NCBI GenBank assembly: GCA_029237695.1
Contig: CM055272.1
Span: forward strand, 11,892,042-11,956,041
Source of the DNA: Conchocele bisecta
Lineage: Eukaryota > Mollusca > Bivalvia > Lucinida > Thyasiridae
Length of the DNA: 64,000 bases
Direction: 5' to 3'
Shown here: positions 35,639-48,081 of the stretch, one piece after another
How positions within the stretch are numbered: the stretch's first letter is position 1
Layout of the letters: each line of letters begins with the position of its first letter
Made by a program: the position numbers and the translations under genes
The notes under the pieces: model-generated
Told to the model about the DNA's origin: nothing
Seen by the model: the letters and a program-made list of their open reading frames with translations, nothing else
Database searches by the model: none

Positions 35639-35673
35639 TTGACGGGCAACATTTGGCTCCTGTTGCCCGTCAA
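35639..35673. other. Perfect 12-bp hairpin before exon 7
   Basis: TTGACGGGCAAC and GTTGCCCGTCAA separated by 11 nt, about 53 nt upstream of the exon 7 acceptor. Confidence 0.6.
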
Positions 35674-35725
35674 GCTGTCTAATGAAAACTTGTGAATTTT
35701 ATCTGATTGTTTACTTTCCCAACAG

Positions 35726-35798
35726 GTGTTGATGTGTGTGAAAATTTGGTACCTATCGCTCTCCTCGCATGTGTAGAGAAACTTGGAAATCACTGTTG
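35726..35798 (+). CDS. Exon 7 (module 4, a-type)
   Basis: Acceptor TTTCCCAACAG, strong donor TGTTG|GTGAGTG. Phase 1 in, phase 2 out. Encodes GVDVCENLVPIALLACVEKL and then NHC, so three Cys in only 73 nt. Exon 6 supplies the first base of the opening Gly codon and exon 8 the last base of the closing Trp codon. A 12-bp perfect hairpin lies upstream at 35639-35673. Confidence 0.8.
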
Positions 35799-36577
35799 GT
35801 GAGTGTACCGTGTTATTGATTATTCGGTATACCGTACATTGTTACATGAAGGATATTGTAAAACACCCACAGCTTGAACAAATGTCTTGTATATATTTTA
35901 TGCTGAGGAGACACTCTAAATGGTGTTACCATTCCTTTAATCCATCTTATGGAGGTGGTTCAGGTTCGTGATCACAACATATTCTTTTCATCAAGAAATA
36001 AAGAAAATAGATGTTTGTGGGAAATGTTGCTGCTTGTGAATCAGTACCTCCATGAAATTGGCTAATAGCAGGAGCCCCGTCTGTACCGACCTCTCTCAGT
36101 TATGTACGGAACATGAAATGGTACATTATATACGTTCGACTTATAATTCACTTCTCTGGTATCATATTTGTGAAATGAGACCAATTTTTTATGTCTGAAA
36201 GTTTATTCTGTTGTCGCCTTGAAACTTTATACAATGATGTGTTTGTTGTCTTCACGTGGAATTGTACATGTGCATTTACCACATGTTAATCGTATAAACT
36301 TGGACAAACACTTGATGTTTATTATATTCGCCTTGCATCATGAAATATTTATTGAATTTGGTCTTCATCTGAAGATAGTCGAGGGGATACTATGGACACC
36401 GAACATCGTCCGTGTCCGCTCCCGCGTCCGCGCCCGTGTCCGCGCCCGTGTCCGCCGTAGACATTTATTCATAACTCGAATACCCTTTGGAATTTATTCA
36501 TGATTCTTCACACATGCATAGACCACAACTAAAAGGTGTGTTGCGTGCAAGAATGAAACTCTTGCCTCACTAATTTT
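35799..36577. other. Start of intron 7
   Basis: No recognised repeat until about 36400, where CCGCGTCCGCGCCCGTGTCC-type short repeats begin. Confidence 0.4.
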
Positions 36578-37867
36578 TATACGCCTGTTTGAAAAAAAGA
36601 GGACGTATTATGTACTCACCTTGTACGGGCGGGCAGGCTGTTACAGTTTGTACATGCGATAACTAGACTTCTACTTGACGGATCGTAACCAAATTCAGAA
36701 AACATATTTATCACGGCAAGGTGAAGAAGGCTATTGATTTTAAAATATTTCCGATGACTTGTCTCCGTTTGGCGGCTATTTTAATTTTCAGGCACTATAT
36801 CCTTGTCCATGCAATAACAAGTTTTACTTGACAGATCGTAATCAAGTTTGGTATACATATTTTATCATGGCAAGATGAAGAACCCTATTGGTTTTCAAAA
36901 ATATATGTGTGATGACTTACTCCCCTTGGTGGCCATTTTTAGTCACGTCTGCTTTACCCGTTGTTGTTGTCGTCGTCGTCCGAAATGTCAAAAAGTTTGT
37001 ACAAACTTCGTCATCATGGTATAACTTTAATATTACTTGACAAATTGATTCAATATTTGGACCCTTGATATGTGAGCATCTGGAACACGCTCATGCCGCC
37101 ATTGATATAACCCTGATCTTTTTTACTTTCACATTTTTGCGGAAACAGTTATCCATTTTTTTGGCACAAAAAGTTTGTACAAGTTTCTTTATCATGATAT
37201 AACTTTAATATTACTTCACAGATTGCTTCAATTTTGGTGGACACTTGATACATGTGAACATGTGGAAGACATTAACATAACCTTCACCTTTAGTACCTTC
37301 ACATTTTTGTGGAAACACTTTTTGCGTTAAAAAGTTTGTACAAGTTTCTTCATAATCGTATAACATTACTTTATGGACTGTTTCATTATTTGGACACATG
37401 ATGCATTTAAACATTTGGAACACACTTATGCTGCCATTTAACATGACCTTGACCTTTTTGTTACCTGGGAGTTGTATTGGGTTATGCCCATTATAAAAGT
37501 AGTAAGATTATTACTGATCCTACTGCTTTTGGGAGGGGGCCAAGTGATTCTGGTGTGGCGAGGACCTGGCATCAGTTCAAGATTATGTCAAAAAGTTTCT
37601 TCAACCGTGACCTTTTTCTTGTTTTTAGCATGCACTTCTCTGACGGTTTTTGTGAATCTTACTTGAATTACAGAATTCTTATTAATTTTTGCTCTCTGTA
37701 TCCTTGTCCATGCAGTAACTCAAATTCTATTTGATTGATCATAACGAAATTTGGTATACATGTTTATCAGCGCAAGATTAATACCCCTATTGGCTTTCAG
37801 TGAGTTATCTCCCCTTGTTAACTGGCTTTGCCTCGATGTGCGTATATTGTGACCTTCGGCACTCTAG
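36578..37867 (+). mobile_element. TATACGCC hairpin-capped element
   Basis: Starts ATACGCCTGTTTGAAAAAAA; near the end GTGCGTATA repeats the start in reverse complement, then GACCTTCGGCAC and TCTAGTTT. The body contains AAAAAGTTTGTACAAGTTTC units, probably a nested array. Confidence 0.55.
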
Positions 37868-38280
37868 TTTAGTTATCTCCCTTTCTTTTTCCTTGTCCGA
37901 AGCATAATTTGAACACCCGTTGCAATATTTTCAGGAAACTTCACACATGCATAGACCACAGCCCAAAGGTGTGTTGTGTGCAATAATGACAACTCTTGTC
38001 GGGCTAATCTTTTTAGTTATCTCCCTTTGATTTCATGTTCGAGAATAACTTGATTGTTCTTTGGAATATTTTCTTGAAATTTCTCACATGCATGGAACAG
38101 AACCAAAGGTGTGTCGCATGCAAGAACTGCAACTCTTGCCTCACTAACTTATAACTTATCTCACTTTGTTTTTTGGGAACTGATTACTTGTCCGGAGCAT
38201 AACTCGAATACCCTTTGGAATATTTGTATGAAACCTCACACATGTGACCCATTGGTGTGTTGTGTATATGATAGACAACT
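37868..38280. repeat. CTCACACATGCATAGACC-type repeat
   Basis: Three degenerate units with TTATCTCCCTTTGTTTTC, TGGAATATTT and CCAAAGGTGTGTTGTGTGCA; also at 36470-36560. Confidence 0.55.
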
Positions 38281-38442
38281 GTTGCCTCTCATATTTTATT
38301 ATTCCATTGCTGATATGCAAAAGCGGATATAGCGTTAGTCCATGTATGTATGGTAATCAGAGTATTGTACAATATTGTATATTCCCGTGGAAGTGTGATA
38401 TGTGTGTTGTCATTCACCTGGAACGTGTACATGTGTCTGCAG

Positions 38443-38561
38443 GTTTGTGGACTGTGTGAGATCCATGGACAAGGACACAGATTGCGACTATGTGAACATG
38501 ACGGAAGTGGCATACAAGGCATATTACCTCGTCACTGAATGGTATCCGCCACCCTGCCAAG
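38443..38561 (+). CDS. Exon 8 (module 4, b-type)
   Basis: Acceptor GTGTCTGCAG, donor TGCCAAG|GTACAC. Phase 2 in, phase 1 out. Contains FVDCVRSMDKDTDC, the clearest example of the b-type Cys pair, sequon NMT, and ends PPPCQ. A palindromic MITE begins about 18 nt after the donor. Confidence 0.82.
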
Positions 38562-38579
38562 GTACACTGTTTTCCTTCA

Positions 38580-38750
38580 TATATGTGGTTGGGACTGGAG
38601 AAATGGGGCTTATGGGATTTGTGATCAGTGTAGCTTCTGATCAAATAACAGTCTATTGTAGCCAGATAATGATCTATATTGCTTGTTAGAACAATGCAGA
38701 TTCTGATCAGACTGTGCGGATGCCCCAGTTTTTCAGTCACAGCCACATAT
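38580..38750. mobile_element. P2 MITE, truncated, after exon 8
   Basis: GTTGGGACTGGAGAAATGGG to TTTTCAGTCACAGCCACATA, with the middle shortened. Starts 18 nt after the exon 8 donor. Confidence 0.65.
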
Positions 38751-39041
38751 GAGACAAGCCATGTGATTTTATACATAATAATAGTTTTGATTTTTCTTGA
38801 AAAATATTTACAGAAACTGTGATATTTTTATGCCCCCCCCCCCCCACCAATTTATTGGGTGGGGGGGTGGGCATTATCTACGCTGTCGCCAAGATGTTAA
38901 ATACTTTCATTTGACAGTTTTCCGAGTATACAGAAAATCACTGATATGTGATACATACAGTCAACTTTTCCAGCAGAATCTCATTGATAAACAAGGCAGC
39001 TATCACTTTATAGGGTTGTCCCAATATGACGTGCCATTTTT

Positions 39042-39307
39042 GTCTCGCCCGCGAAAGCGTAAAGCGAGACATAGGTTTTGCTTTTCCGGAGTCGTCGGCG
39101 GCTGCGGCGGCGGCATCATCATTCAATGTTAAGTTTTCATGTTATGGTCATTACTTCAACACCTTATCAGCTACAGTCATCAAACTTTATACATACCTTT
39201 AATATAATATGTAGATGGATACACAACTATTTCATTTTTTTTATCGGGCCCCAGGGTCAAGGTCAAGGTGGAACAAGGCGAGACATTTGATTCCGCGGAA
39301 TTCTTGT
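39042..39307 (+). mobile_element. GTCTCGCC hairpin-capped element, short
   Basis: Starts GTCTCGCCCGCGAAAGCG, folding against GCGAGAC. Ends GGCGAGAC, palindrome TTCCGCGGAA and TTCTTGTT. At 266 bp it lacks a long array. Confidence 0.68.
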
Positions 39308-39344
39308 TATATATTTTCAAAACCAAAAGGGGTGTGTATGTTAT

Positions 39345-41815
39345 ATGTCAATGAATGGTTACCTATTACAGACTGTACGACAGTATGTGTGAGATATATG
39401 TGTGATCAACATATGGTTACCTATTGCAGACTGTATGTCAGTCGTGCTTGTGGTATATTTATGGTCAATATATGGTTACCTATTGCAGACTGTATGACAG
39501 TGGTGTGTGTGATATATGACTGGTCAATATATGGTTACCTATTACAGACTGTATGACAGTAGTGTGTGTAATATATGTATGGCCAATATATGGTTACCTA
39601 TTGCAGGCTGTGTGACAGTAGTGTGTGTGATGTATGTATGGTCAATATATGGTTACCTATTACAGGCTGTGTGACAGTGGTGTGTGTGATATATGTATTA
39701 TCAATATATGGTTACCTATTGCAGATTGTATGACAGGTGGTGTGTGATATAGTATGGTCAATATATGGTTACCTATTGCAGACTGTATGACAGTGTGTGT
39801 GTGATATATGTATTGTCAATATATGGTTACCTATTACAGACTGTATGACAGTGGTGTGTTTGATATATGTATGGTCAATATATGGTTACCTATTGCAGAC
39901 TGTATGACAGTGGTGTGTGTGTGATATATGTATGGTCAATATATGGTTACCTATTGCAGACTGTATGACAGTGGTGTGTGTGATATATGTATTGTCAATA
40001 TATGGTTACCTATTACAGACTGTATGACAGTGGTGTGTTTGATATATGTATGGTCAATATATGGTTACCTATTGCAGACTGTATGACAGTGGTGTGTGTG
40101 TGATATATGTATGGTCAATATATGGTTACCTATTACAGACTGTATGACAGTGGTGTGTGTGATATATGTATCGTCAATATATGGTTACCTATTGCAGACT
40201 GTATGACAGTGGTGTGTGTGATATATGTATTGTCAATATATGGTTACCTATTGCAGACTGTATGACAGTGGTGCGTGTGATATATGTATCGTCAATATAT
40301 GGTTACCTATTGCAGACTGTATGACAGTGGTGTGTGTGATATATGTATTGTCAATATATGGTTACCTATTGCAGACTGTGTGACAGTGGTGTGTGTGATA
40401 TATGTATCGTCAATATATGGTTACCTATTGCAGACTGTATGACAGTGGTGCGTGTGATATATTTATGGCCAATATATGGTTACCTATTACAGACTGTATG
40501 ACAGTGGTGTGTGTGATATATGTATGGTCAATATATGGTTACCTATTGCAGACTGTATGACAGTGGTGCGTGTGATATATGTATGGCCAATATATGGTTA
40601 CCTATTGCAGACTGTATGACAGTGGTGTGTGTGATATATTTATGGCCAATATATGGTTACCTATTACAGACTGTATGACAGTGGTGTGTGTGATATATGT
40701 ATGTATGGTCAATATATGGTTACCTATTACAGACTGTATGACAGTGGTGTGTGTGATATATATATATGGTCAATATATGGTTACCTATTGCAGACTGTAT
40801 GACAGTGGTGTGTGCGATATATGTGTATGTGTCAAATATGGTGTGTGTCAATATATGGTTACCTATTGCAGACTGTATGACAGTGGTGCGTGTGATATAT
40901 TTATTGTCAATATATGGTTACCTATTGCAGACTGTATGACAGTGGTGTGTGTGATATATGTATTGTCAATATATGGTTACCTATTGCAGACTACGACAGT
41001 GGTGTGTGTGATATATGTATTGTCAATATATGGTTACCTATTACAGACTGTATGACAGTGGTGTGTGTGATATATGTATGGTCAATATATGGTTACCTAT
41101 TGCAGACTGTATGACAGTGGTGTGTGTGATATATGTATTGTCAATATATGGTTACCTATTACAGGCTGTGTGACAGTGGTGTGTGTGATGTTTGTATGGT
41201 CAATATATGGTTACCTATTACAGACTGTATGACAGTGGTGTGTGTGATATATGTATGGTCAATATATGGTTACCTATTGCAGACTGTATGACAGTGGTGC
41301 GTGTGATATATTTATTGTCAATATATGGTTACCTATTACAGGCTGTGTGACAGTGGTGTGTGTGATGTTTGTATGGTCAATATATGGTTACCTATTACAG
41401 ACTGAATGACAGTGGTGTGTGTGATATATGTATGGTCAATATATGGTTACCTATTGCAGACTGTATGACAGTGGTGCGTGTGATATATGTATGGTCAATA
41501 TATGGTTACCTATTGCAGACTGTATGACAGTGGTGTGTGTGATGTTTGTATGGTCAATATATGGTTACCTATTACAGACTGAATGACAGTGGTGTGTGAT
41601 ATATGTATGGTCAATATATGGTTACCTATTGCAGACTGTATGACAGTGGTGCGTGTGATATATGTATGGTCAATATATGGTTACCTATTGCAGACTGTAT
41701 GACAGTGGTGTGTGTGATATATATGTATGGTCAATATATGGTTACCTATTGCAGACTGTATGACAGTGGTGTGGGAGATATATGTATGGTCAATATATGG
41801 TTACCTATTACAGAT
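39345..41815 (+). repeat. 59-bp minisatellite with acceptor-like sites
   Basis: About 42 units of GGTCAATATATGGTTACC, TATTGCAGACTGTATGACAG and TGGTGTGTGTGATATATGTA; spacing of 59 bp measured at several points, range 56-60. Each contains CCTATTGCAG or CCTATTACAG. Lies in intron 8. Confidence 0.88.
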
Positions 41816-41845
41816 AGTACGATATTACGATGGCAAACAAGCAGA

Positions 41846-41922
41846 CTACAGGAGTGTGCTATTTGATAAAAAGCTACACTATCAAAACCCATAAGCCCGT
41901 TTTCTTCAGTCACAGCCACATT
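41846..41922. repeat. P2 MITE fragment
   Basis: Right end of the family: GGAGTGTGCTATTTGAT to CAGTCACAGCCACAT. Confidence 0.55.
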
Positions 41923-42228
41923 TGTCTGTTCCACTTTTTTCTGCTGACAAAGTTTTGGCTATTAAACACATTCAATCTAATAAATATTTCTATGTAAGTA
42001 CTTTTTCATCAATAACAAAAGTCACCCTTTTATTTGTGGACCGATTTTCAAAATCTAACTTGTTTTCTTATTTACATCATTTCCAAGGTATCTAACCAGG
42101 TTTTGGAGTCAATTTCCAAATTTTTTAATTTTTCGACCCTCCTGTCAGCCTCCTCCTGGTCAGCCTCATCCTTTTCGCCCCATGTTAAATTCCCATAGAA
42201 AAATTGTTAAAATCAATATTTTATGCGG

Positions 42229-42904
42229 TAGCCTATTTCACCAAAATTACAAAGTACTTAGTACACTTTGAGGGAGAAATTTTCAATTTAAGGATAAATT
42301 TATTATTAATTTTTATTATACTGAATTTATTACATTATCACAGCCATTTTGGCTGTGATAATGTAATACATTCAGTATAATAATTCTGCATACTTTTAAT
42401 CATCAGATATATGCAATGGTTAGTTCTATATGAAATAATACATTTTGGGAAAATTAATGATAACTCCCTAAAAGGTGGGTGGCAGGTGGGAGAATGTGAT
42501 GGGTTATTTAACGATCAGGGTTTATCCGTACCAGAATTCTGACTTGAGACCTGGTTTGGCTCTCACATACGTTTTTTACATTTTGTATGTGACAGTTGAA
42601 TCTGGTTATACCCCTTATGTGAGTATTACGATTTATTCGTAATCCTATTTTTGGGGAAGGGGCCAAGTGACTTTAGTATGGTATGGACCTATAGGCCTGG
42701 CACCAGGTCAGGTTATTTTAATTTCAGGGCTGAATCTATATTTTCTCGATGTACATATTCTGTTCTGATTTTGGGATTTTCCCCCAATGCAACGGGAATG
42801 GCCGTTAAACACCAATAAACAAACAAAAAAAATACAAAATGTACTCCCTCAAATTTCACTTTGCTAGATAAGTATTCTTTGCAATTTTTGTGAAATTGGC
42901 TACA
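42229..42904. mobile_element. Palindromic MITE family P3, interrupted by a retroelement
   Basis: Arms GCCTATTTCACCAAAATT and, at 42843-42904, CAATTTTTGTGAAATTGGCT. A central hairpin around 42320-42385 has stem ATTACATTATCACAGCC. The family is intact at 52090-52395. The inserted segment is listed separately. Confidence 0.65.
42470..42842 (+). mobile_element. SINE-like insertion in P3 with 7-bp target duplication
   Basis: ACTCCCT occurs at 42463-42469 and 42843-42849. The insert ends GGCCGTTAAACACCAATAAA, CAAACAAA and an A-rich tail. A related piece (GGGAGGGGGCCAAGTGATTC) is at about 37530. Confidence 0.65.
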
Positions 42905-43404
42905 NNNNNNNNNNNNNNNNNNNNNNNNNNNNNNNNNNNNNNNNNNNNNNNNNNNNNNNNNNNNNNNNNNNNNNNNNNNNNNNNNNNNNNNNNNNNNNNN
43001 NNNNNNNNNNNNNNNNNNNNNNNNNNNNNNNNNNNNNNNNNNNNNNNNNNNNNNNNNNNNNNNNNNNNNNNNNNNNNNNNNNNNNNNNNNNNNNNNNNNN
43101 NNNNNNNNNNNNNNNNNNNNNNNNNNNNNNNNNNNNNNNNNNNNNNNNNNNNNNNNNNNNNNNNNNNNNNNNNNNNNNNNNNNNNNNNNNNNNNNNNNNN
43201 NNNNNNNNNNNNNNNNNNNNNNNNNNNNNNNNNNNNNNNNNNNNNNNNNNNNNNNNNNNNNNNNNNNNNNNNNNNNNNNNNNNNNNNNNNNNNNNNNNNN
43301 NNNNNNNNNNNNNNNNNNNNNNNNNNNNNNNNNNNNNNNNNNNNNNNNNNNNNNNNNNNNNNNNNNNNNNNNNNNNNNNNNNNNNNNNNNNNNNNNNNNN
43401 NNNN
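42905..43404. other. Assembly gap, 500 N
   Basis: Exactly 500 N, hiding the 5' part of the nuclease-like mobile gene. Confidence 0.98.
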
Positions 43405-44920
43405 GGAAGTTGTGTTGAAGGCCAACAGGATATTATTCGGAAATATGATACTCATTGCGCAGAACAGAAAGTTGGAAATGGGGGAAGTGCTTTGCTATCC
43501 GCTTGGCCCTTTGCCGTGGTCTCTGGCAAATGCCGATGGTACCATGAAAAAGACGAACAAGGCCGTCCTTGCAAAACAACTCGAGAGCAGAGTTTCGCCA
43601 ACAAATGACTACCCAGATCAATGTGCAACACTGGTGGACGCAATGGGTCTCATACACAAGATACATGGTGATAACCAGACATTCAGTGAACAGGCCAATC
43701 ATGTGCTTACACAAGTACTCCATGACGGACATCGTAGCAATAGAAACGATGTGGTATTTGACGTTTACAAGAAAGACTCCATCAAATCAGCAGAACGTGT
43801 CAGCCGCGGTTCAGCTGAAGCTATATCATTTAGTCAGATACGACCAGGTCACAAGATAAAGAACTGGAGACGCTTACTAGCAAGTACCGAAAGCAAAAGC
43901 CAACTCACACAATTTCTCGCAGAGAGTTGGAAGACACCAGAAACGAGGAGGACAACTAGGTACTAAAACACTGTATGTTACATGTGGCAATAAAAGTCTC
44001 AAACTCACGAAAGACAGTGCAGAAGAAGTGGATGCGCTCGCATCAGGTCAGGAAGAAGCGGACACGCGTATATTGCTACACACAAAGCATGCTTCACGCG
44101 ACTATCATTCACTGCTATGTGTGTGTGATGACACAGATGTGTTTATCATCTGCTTGGGCCTGAGCAAATACATTGAAGGCAGAATTTTCATAAGACGTGA
44201 CGAAAACTCGTATGAGACTCATTGATGTCACATTGTTGGCTTCTGCCCTTGGTGTGACACGTGCTTGGCTTTAATGGGTCTTCACGCCTGGACCGGGTGT
44301 GATACTGTTAGTGCACTGGCGGGGCAAGGCAAGATTAAAGCACTGAATATCATTCTGAAACATCCCAAATTCAGGAAAGCATTTGAAATGAAAATCTTGG
44401 TAAAGACTGGGATCTACCGCAGCAGGTCTTCTGCGACATCCAAGAATTTGCATGCAAATTGTACTGTAGTACCACCAGGACGAGCGTGGTGAATGAACTG
44501 CGGTACAACATGTTCCGTAACAGAAAGGGGGATGTTGAATCTGGACAGTTACCCCCATGTGAGGATACGCTGAAGCAGCACACACGCCGTGCAAACTATC
44601 AGACTGCGATTTGGAGGAAGAGTCTTGAAAACTCACCTGATATTCCAGATCCCACTGCGGGACATGGCTGGATAAAGGATGAAAATGGAAGCCTTGTCAT
44701 TGAGTGGATGACAAGTACTGCTGCTCCAGAAGCGGTCATTGGTCTCCTATCGTGTAGGTGCTCCCGGACATGTAAGGCTGATTGTACATGCATCATGAAC
44801 GGACTCAGATGTACAGCTGCTTGTAAACTGGTAACATGTTCCAACATGCATGTTGCTGATGAGGACGATGATATACATCAGGATGATAATGATGATACAA
44901 GCGACATTGATGACAGCTGA
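43405..44920 (+). pseudogene. Broken mobile-element gene, PIN/FEN-like nuclease with Cys-rich tail
   Basis: Coding similarity is visible from the gap edge to 44920 but the frame changes several times: near 43955, near 44210, near 44268 and near 44398. The 5' part lies in the 500-N gap. Landmarks in order are EVVLKANRILFGN; QEEADTRILLH; CDDTDVFIICLG; GLHAWTGCDTVSALAG followed by a basic helix; RANYQTAIW; HGWIKDENG; and a tail with about ten Cys in CxC and CxxxC spacing, ending in an Asp-rich stretch. The acidic EEAD and DDTD motifs and the GCDT helix-turn resemble the XPG-I and H2TH parts of FEN/PIN nucleases (inference). Related uncharacterised proteins are repeated in many invertebrate genomes, which suggests a transposable element. 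It lies in intron 8 of the host gene. Confidence 0.65.
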
Positions 44921-45700
44921 AGTTAGAAGCACGACTGGTGTCGAACGTACTACTTCAAGAGATAGTATAATGTGTCAGATTTTTTGTATATTGAAAGTCA
45001 CATCACCACACACATTTATATGTAACAGTCAAATAGCGATATATATGGCGGCCATCTTGAATTATATATTCCAAAGTAAATAACTATTAGTAGTCTATAT
45101 TAAAGATATTTAATACACAAAAACTCAAAATATACAATGTATATGAGAAAACAAGGTTAGCGTGTGCATAATAAGTTGTCCCTGCTTTCAGTAGGTGGGT
45201 GGGTAATTCACTACAGGCCGCTATGCCCTAAAATAAGTGTTTATTATGATGTTTAGTAAGATTAATACATATATTTCGAACTACATATTCATCTCGTGTT
45301 AGAATAATACAATAGACAGCGTTTCATTTGCAAACATATAACACATTCCAGATTTTTAAAAAAAAAAAATCTAAGAATTTGGTGTTTGAATGTCGATTTT
45401 AATATTTCTTCAAGCACTAATGACTTAAAAACTAATATTTCCGACTACACCAATATATAGTCCACATTCATACTGGAAAACAACTTACGTACCTCAAAAT
45501 ATCTTACTGTTATAGCTGATTTCCCGATACATACTAAATTGTTAAAAATTGGCCGCCATCTTTAAAAATGGCCGCCAAAATCATGTTTAGCTGGGCATGG
45601 CGCAAGTCCATCACATGATTCCATACACCTGAGACACCAAGCTAACTGAAAACCATAGTGGCAATTATTCCCGCCAATTGGTAGTCAACTCTGATATTTC
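44921..45700. other. Sequence downstream of the nuclease-like pseudogene
   Basis: AT-rich. GGCGGCCATCTTGAATTATA (45046) and GGCCGCCATCTTTAAAAATG (45551) are a recurring motif also seen at 61018 and 61176. It may be the element's 3' region. Confidence 0.4.
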
Positions 45701-45719
45701 GGGTTGTACCTCAAAGGCT

Positions 45720-45943
45720 AATGGGAGAAGTGGGGCTGTTGGGTTTTGCAACCAGTGTAGATCCAGTTCAGCCTGTGTATCCGCACAGTCTCACTGTCTT
45801 ATCAGGATCTGCACTGTTATCAATTGTAACACTTCTAAGAAGCAATATAGATTGCTATCAGGCTACACAAGTATGCTATTTGATCAGTTTGATCTAAACT
45901 GGTCACAAATCTTGTAAACCCCATTTCTCCAGTCACAGCGACA
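45720..45943. mobile_element. P2 MITE
   Basis: Left end GGGAGAAGTGGGGCT is degraded; right end CCATTTCTCCAGTCACAGC is typical. Confidence 0.6.
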
Positions 45944-46262
45944 ATTGAAACGAGTTCTCTGCTGGCATGTTCAAATAAAGTGTGTGGTGGCCCCGGTTCG
46001 GGATAGATATATGGATGTATACAGGGGATCCTGTCACTACTTACATGTATAATCAATTATAAGTAGTACAGCTTTTTTTTCTCAGGATTTTTCATACCGA
46101 GTTTCCACTAATAAACTATTTATTATCGATAAAATGTGTCTGATCATACATGCAATCCATATCCATTTCTAGTATTGTGCACCAGTAATTCCAGTATCCC
46201 ATCTGACCTTCCTTTGACCCTGACCTACTTTTTCCGCATCAGTGACTTAGTCATTTGTAGTT

Positions 46263-46510
46263 TTAACCCTTAGACCGCTACACACAACAATTGTCTTCTG
46301 CTGTGGATTTATATCTAGCCTTATTTCTCAATAAAAACATAGTTTAACAGCACTTTAGAATCATTTACAATGGAAATGATTCTAACTTGCTGTCAAAGCA
46401 TGTCAGCAATGATTCTAAAATGCTGTCAAAGTGTGTTTTTGGTGATAAAAATGTAAAATAGAAAATAAACAGCAGACGACAAAAAAATAATATAGTGGTG
46501 ATAGGGTTAA
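46263..46510. mobile_element. P1 MITE
   Basis: TTAACCCTTAGACCGCTAC to GATAGGGTTAA, palindromic, centred near 46375. Confidence 0.75.
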
Positions 46511-46711
46511 GTTTTTGTGTTTAAGGCTCACTCACTTGGATAAAACCATTTGCTAGTGGTGCACACTAGACACTGCAGTGTGACATATGACCTTCATTTG
46601 ACCTTGACCTACTTTTTCTGCATCAAGTACTGATTATAGTCAACAATGTTAAGAGTTTGTGTTACTACTAATTTCACAGTGCTCCCACCATACAGGTACA
46701 GTCCCTCATAT

Positions 46712-46947
46712 TTAACCCTTAGACCGTTACACACAACAATTGTTGTCTGCTGTTGCTTTTATATATTGTCTTATTTCTAAATAAAAACATGGTTTTACAG
46801 CACTTCAGAATCATTTCCAATGTGATTCTAACGTGCTGTCAAAGCATGTTGTAAATTATTCTGAAGTGCTGTCGAAGCATGTTTTTGATGATAAAAATGG
46901 AAACTAGATAATAAACAGCAGATAACAAAAAGCTGTGTAAGCGTTAA
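46712..46947. mobile_element. P1 MITE
   Basis: TTAACCCTTAGACCGTTAC to TGTAAGCGTTAA, about 200 bp from the preceding copy and in the same orientation. Confidence 0.75.
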
Positions 46948-47029
46948 GGATGATATAGGTCTCGCCCCTGTCCGTCCGTCCGTCCGTCCGTCCATCCATC
47001 CATCTATCCATCCGTCGTTTATTTTTTTT

Positions 47030-47520
47030 AAGTTTTTGTAAGAGTTTCTGAAATCACCTATAATTTCTGTTTGCCTTCAAGTAAACTTGGAAAAGTCGCG
47101 GGAATACTGGACGAGGCCTTCCGGCCTTCGTCCAGTATTCCCGCGACTTTTTCCAAGTTTATATCTTCATACATTTCTTAGTAACGATACAGCATTCCAC
47201 ATTAATACAATTGCCCTTGCTACTGATCGTATGTCCATTCATCTGTCTGTCTGTTTATTTATTTGAAAGTTTTTGTAAGAGTTTCTCAAATCACCTATAA
47301 TTTCTGTTTGCCTTCAAGTAAACTTGGAAAAGTCGCGGGAATACTGGACGAGGCCTTCCGGCCTTCGTCCAGTATTCCCACGACTTTTCCAAGTTTATAC
47401 CCCGATATATCTTCATACATTTCTTAGTAACGGTACAGCATTCCACATTAATACAGTTACCCTTGCTACTGATCGTATGTCCATTCATCTGTCTGTCTGT
47501 TTATTTATTTGACAGTTTTT
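47030..47520. repeat. Tandem pair, each with a near-perfect 35-bp-arm palindrome
   Basis: Two copies of about 227 bp. Each holds a hairpin (47092-47161 and 47319-47397) built on AAAGTCGCGGGAATACTGG and CCTTCCGG. Confidence 0.7.
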
Positions 47521-47883
47521 ATGCCCCCAGTCTTGGTAGAACTTCTATATCCCTTAAGGTATTACTTTAATATTTCAATACATCATACTTGTGGACAAAT
47601 TCCACACATCAGCACTGACCTTAATATGACCTTAACATTTTGACCTTCATAAATGTGCTTGTGAATACTTATTACTTTGATTAATTTAAGTTTGCCACAG
47701 TTTCTCCAAACTGCCACCATTTCGGGGCTGTAAGTGCATCGACAGACCGCATTTTCTTGTTTGTTTTTGATGATGTCTGAACATGATTGCAAACCTCAAA
47801 AGATGTCCTGGAGTTATCACAGTAAGGACTCGTTCACGCCTGAGACAGAGCGGAACTCCGTGAGATTTCCAGGCCATACCAGA

Positions 47884-48081
47884 GGGCCGTTTCACTAAAC
47901 TCTGTAAAACTAAAATGTTCGTAAGTGAAAAATTATGATTACTTGTAAACAATTAATGGATTTACATTTATTGAGCAGAGGCTACATGTTCAATAAATGT
48001 AAATCCATCAAATTTTTCGGACGATCCTAAATTTGCACTTACGAACATTTTAGTCATACAGAGTTCAGTGAAACGGCCCCC
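47884..48081. mobile_element. Foldback MITE (GGGCCGTTTCAC ends) next to exon 9
   Basis: Ends GGGCCGTTTCACTAAACTCT and AGAGTTCAGTGAAACGGCCC. Central arms GGATTTACATTTATTGA and TCAATAAATGTAAATCC. Its right end lies about 33 nt before exon 9. Confidence 0.75.

Noticed and set aside
34068..41815. Regular repeats resembling a CRISPR array
   Set aside because: Units are contiguous with no unique spacers, and the context is eukaryotic.
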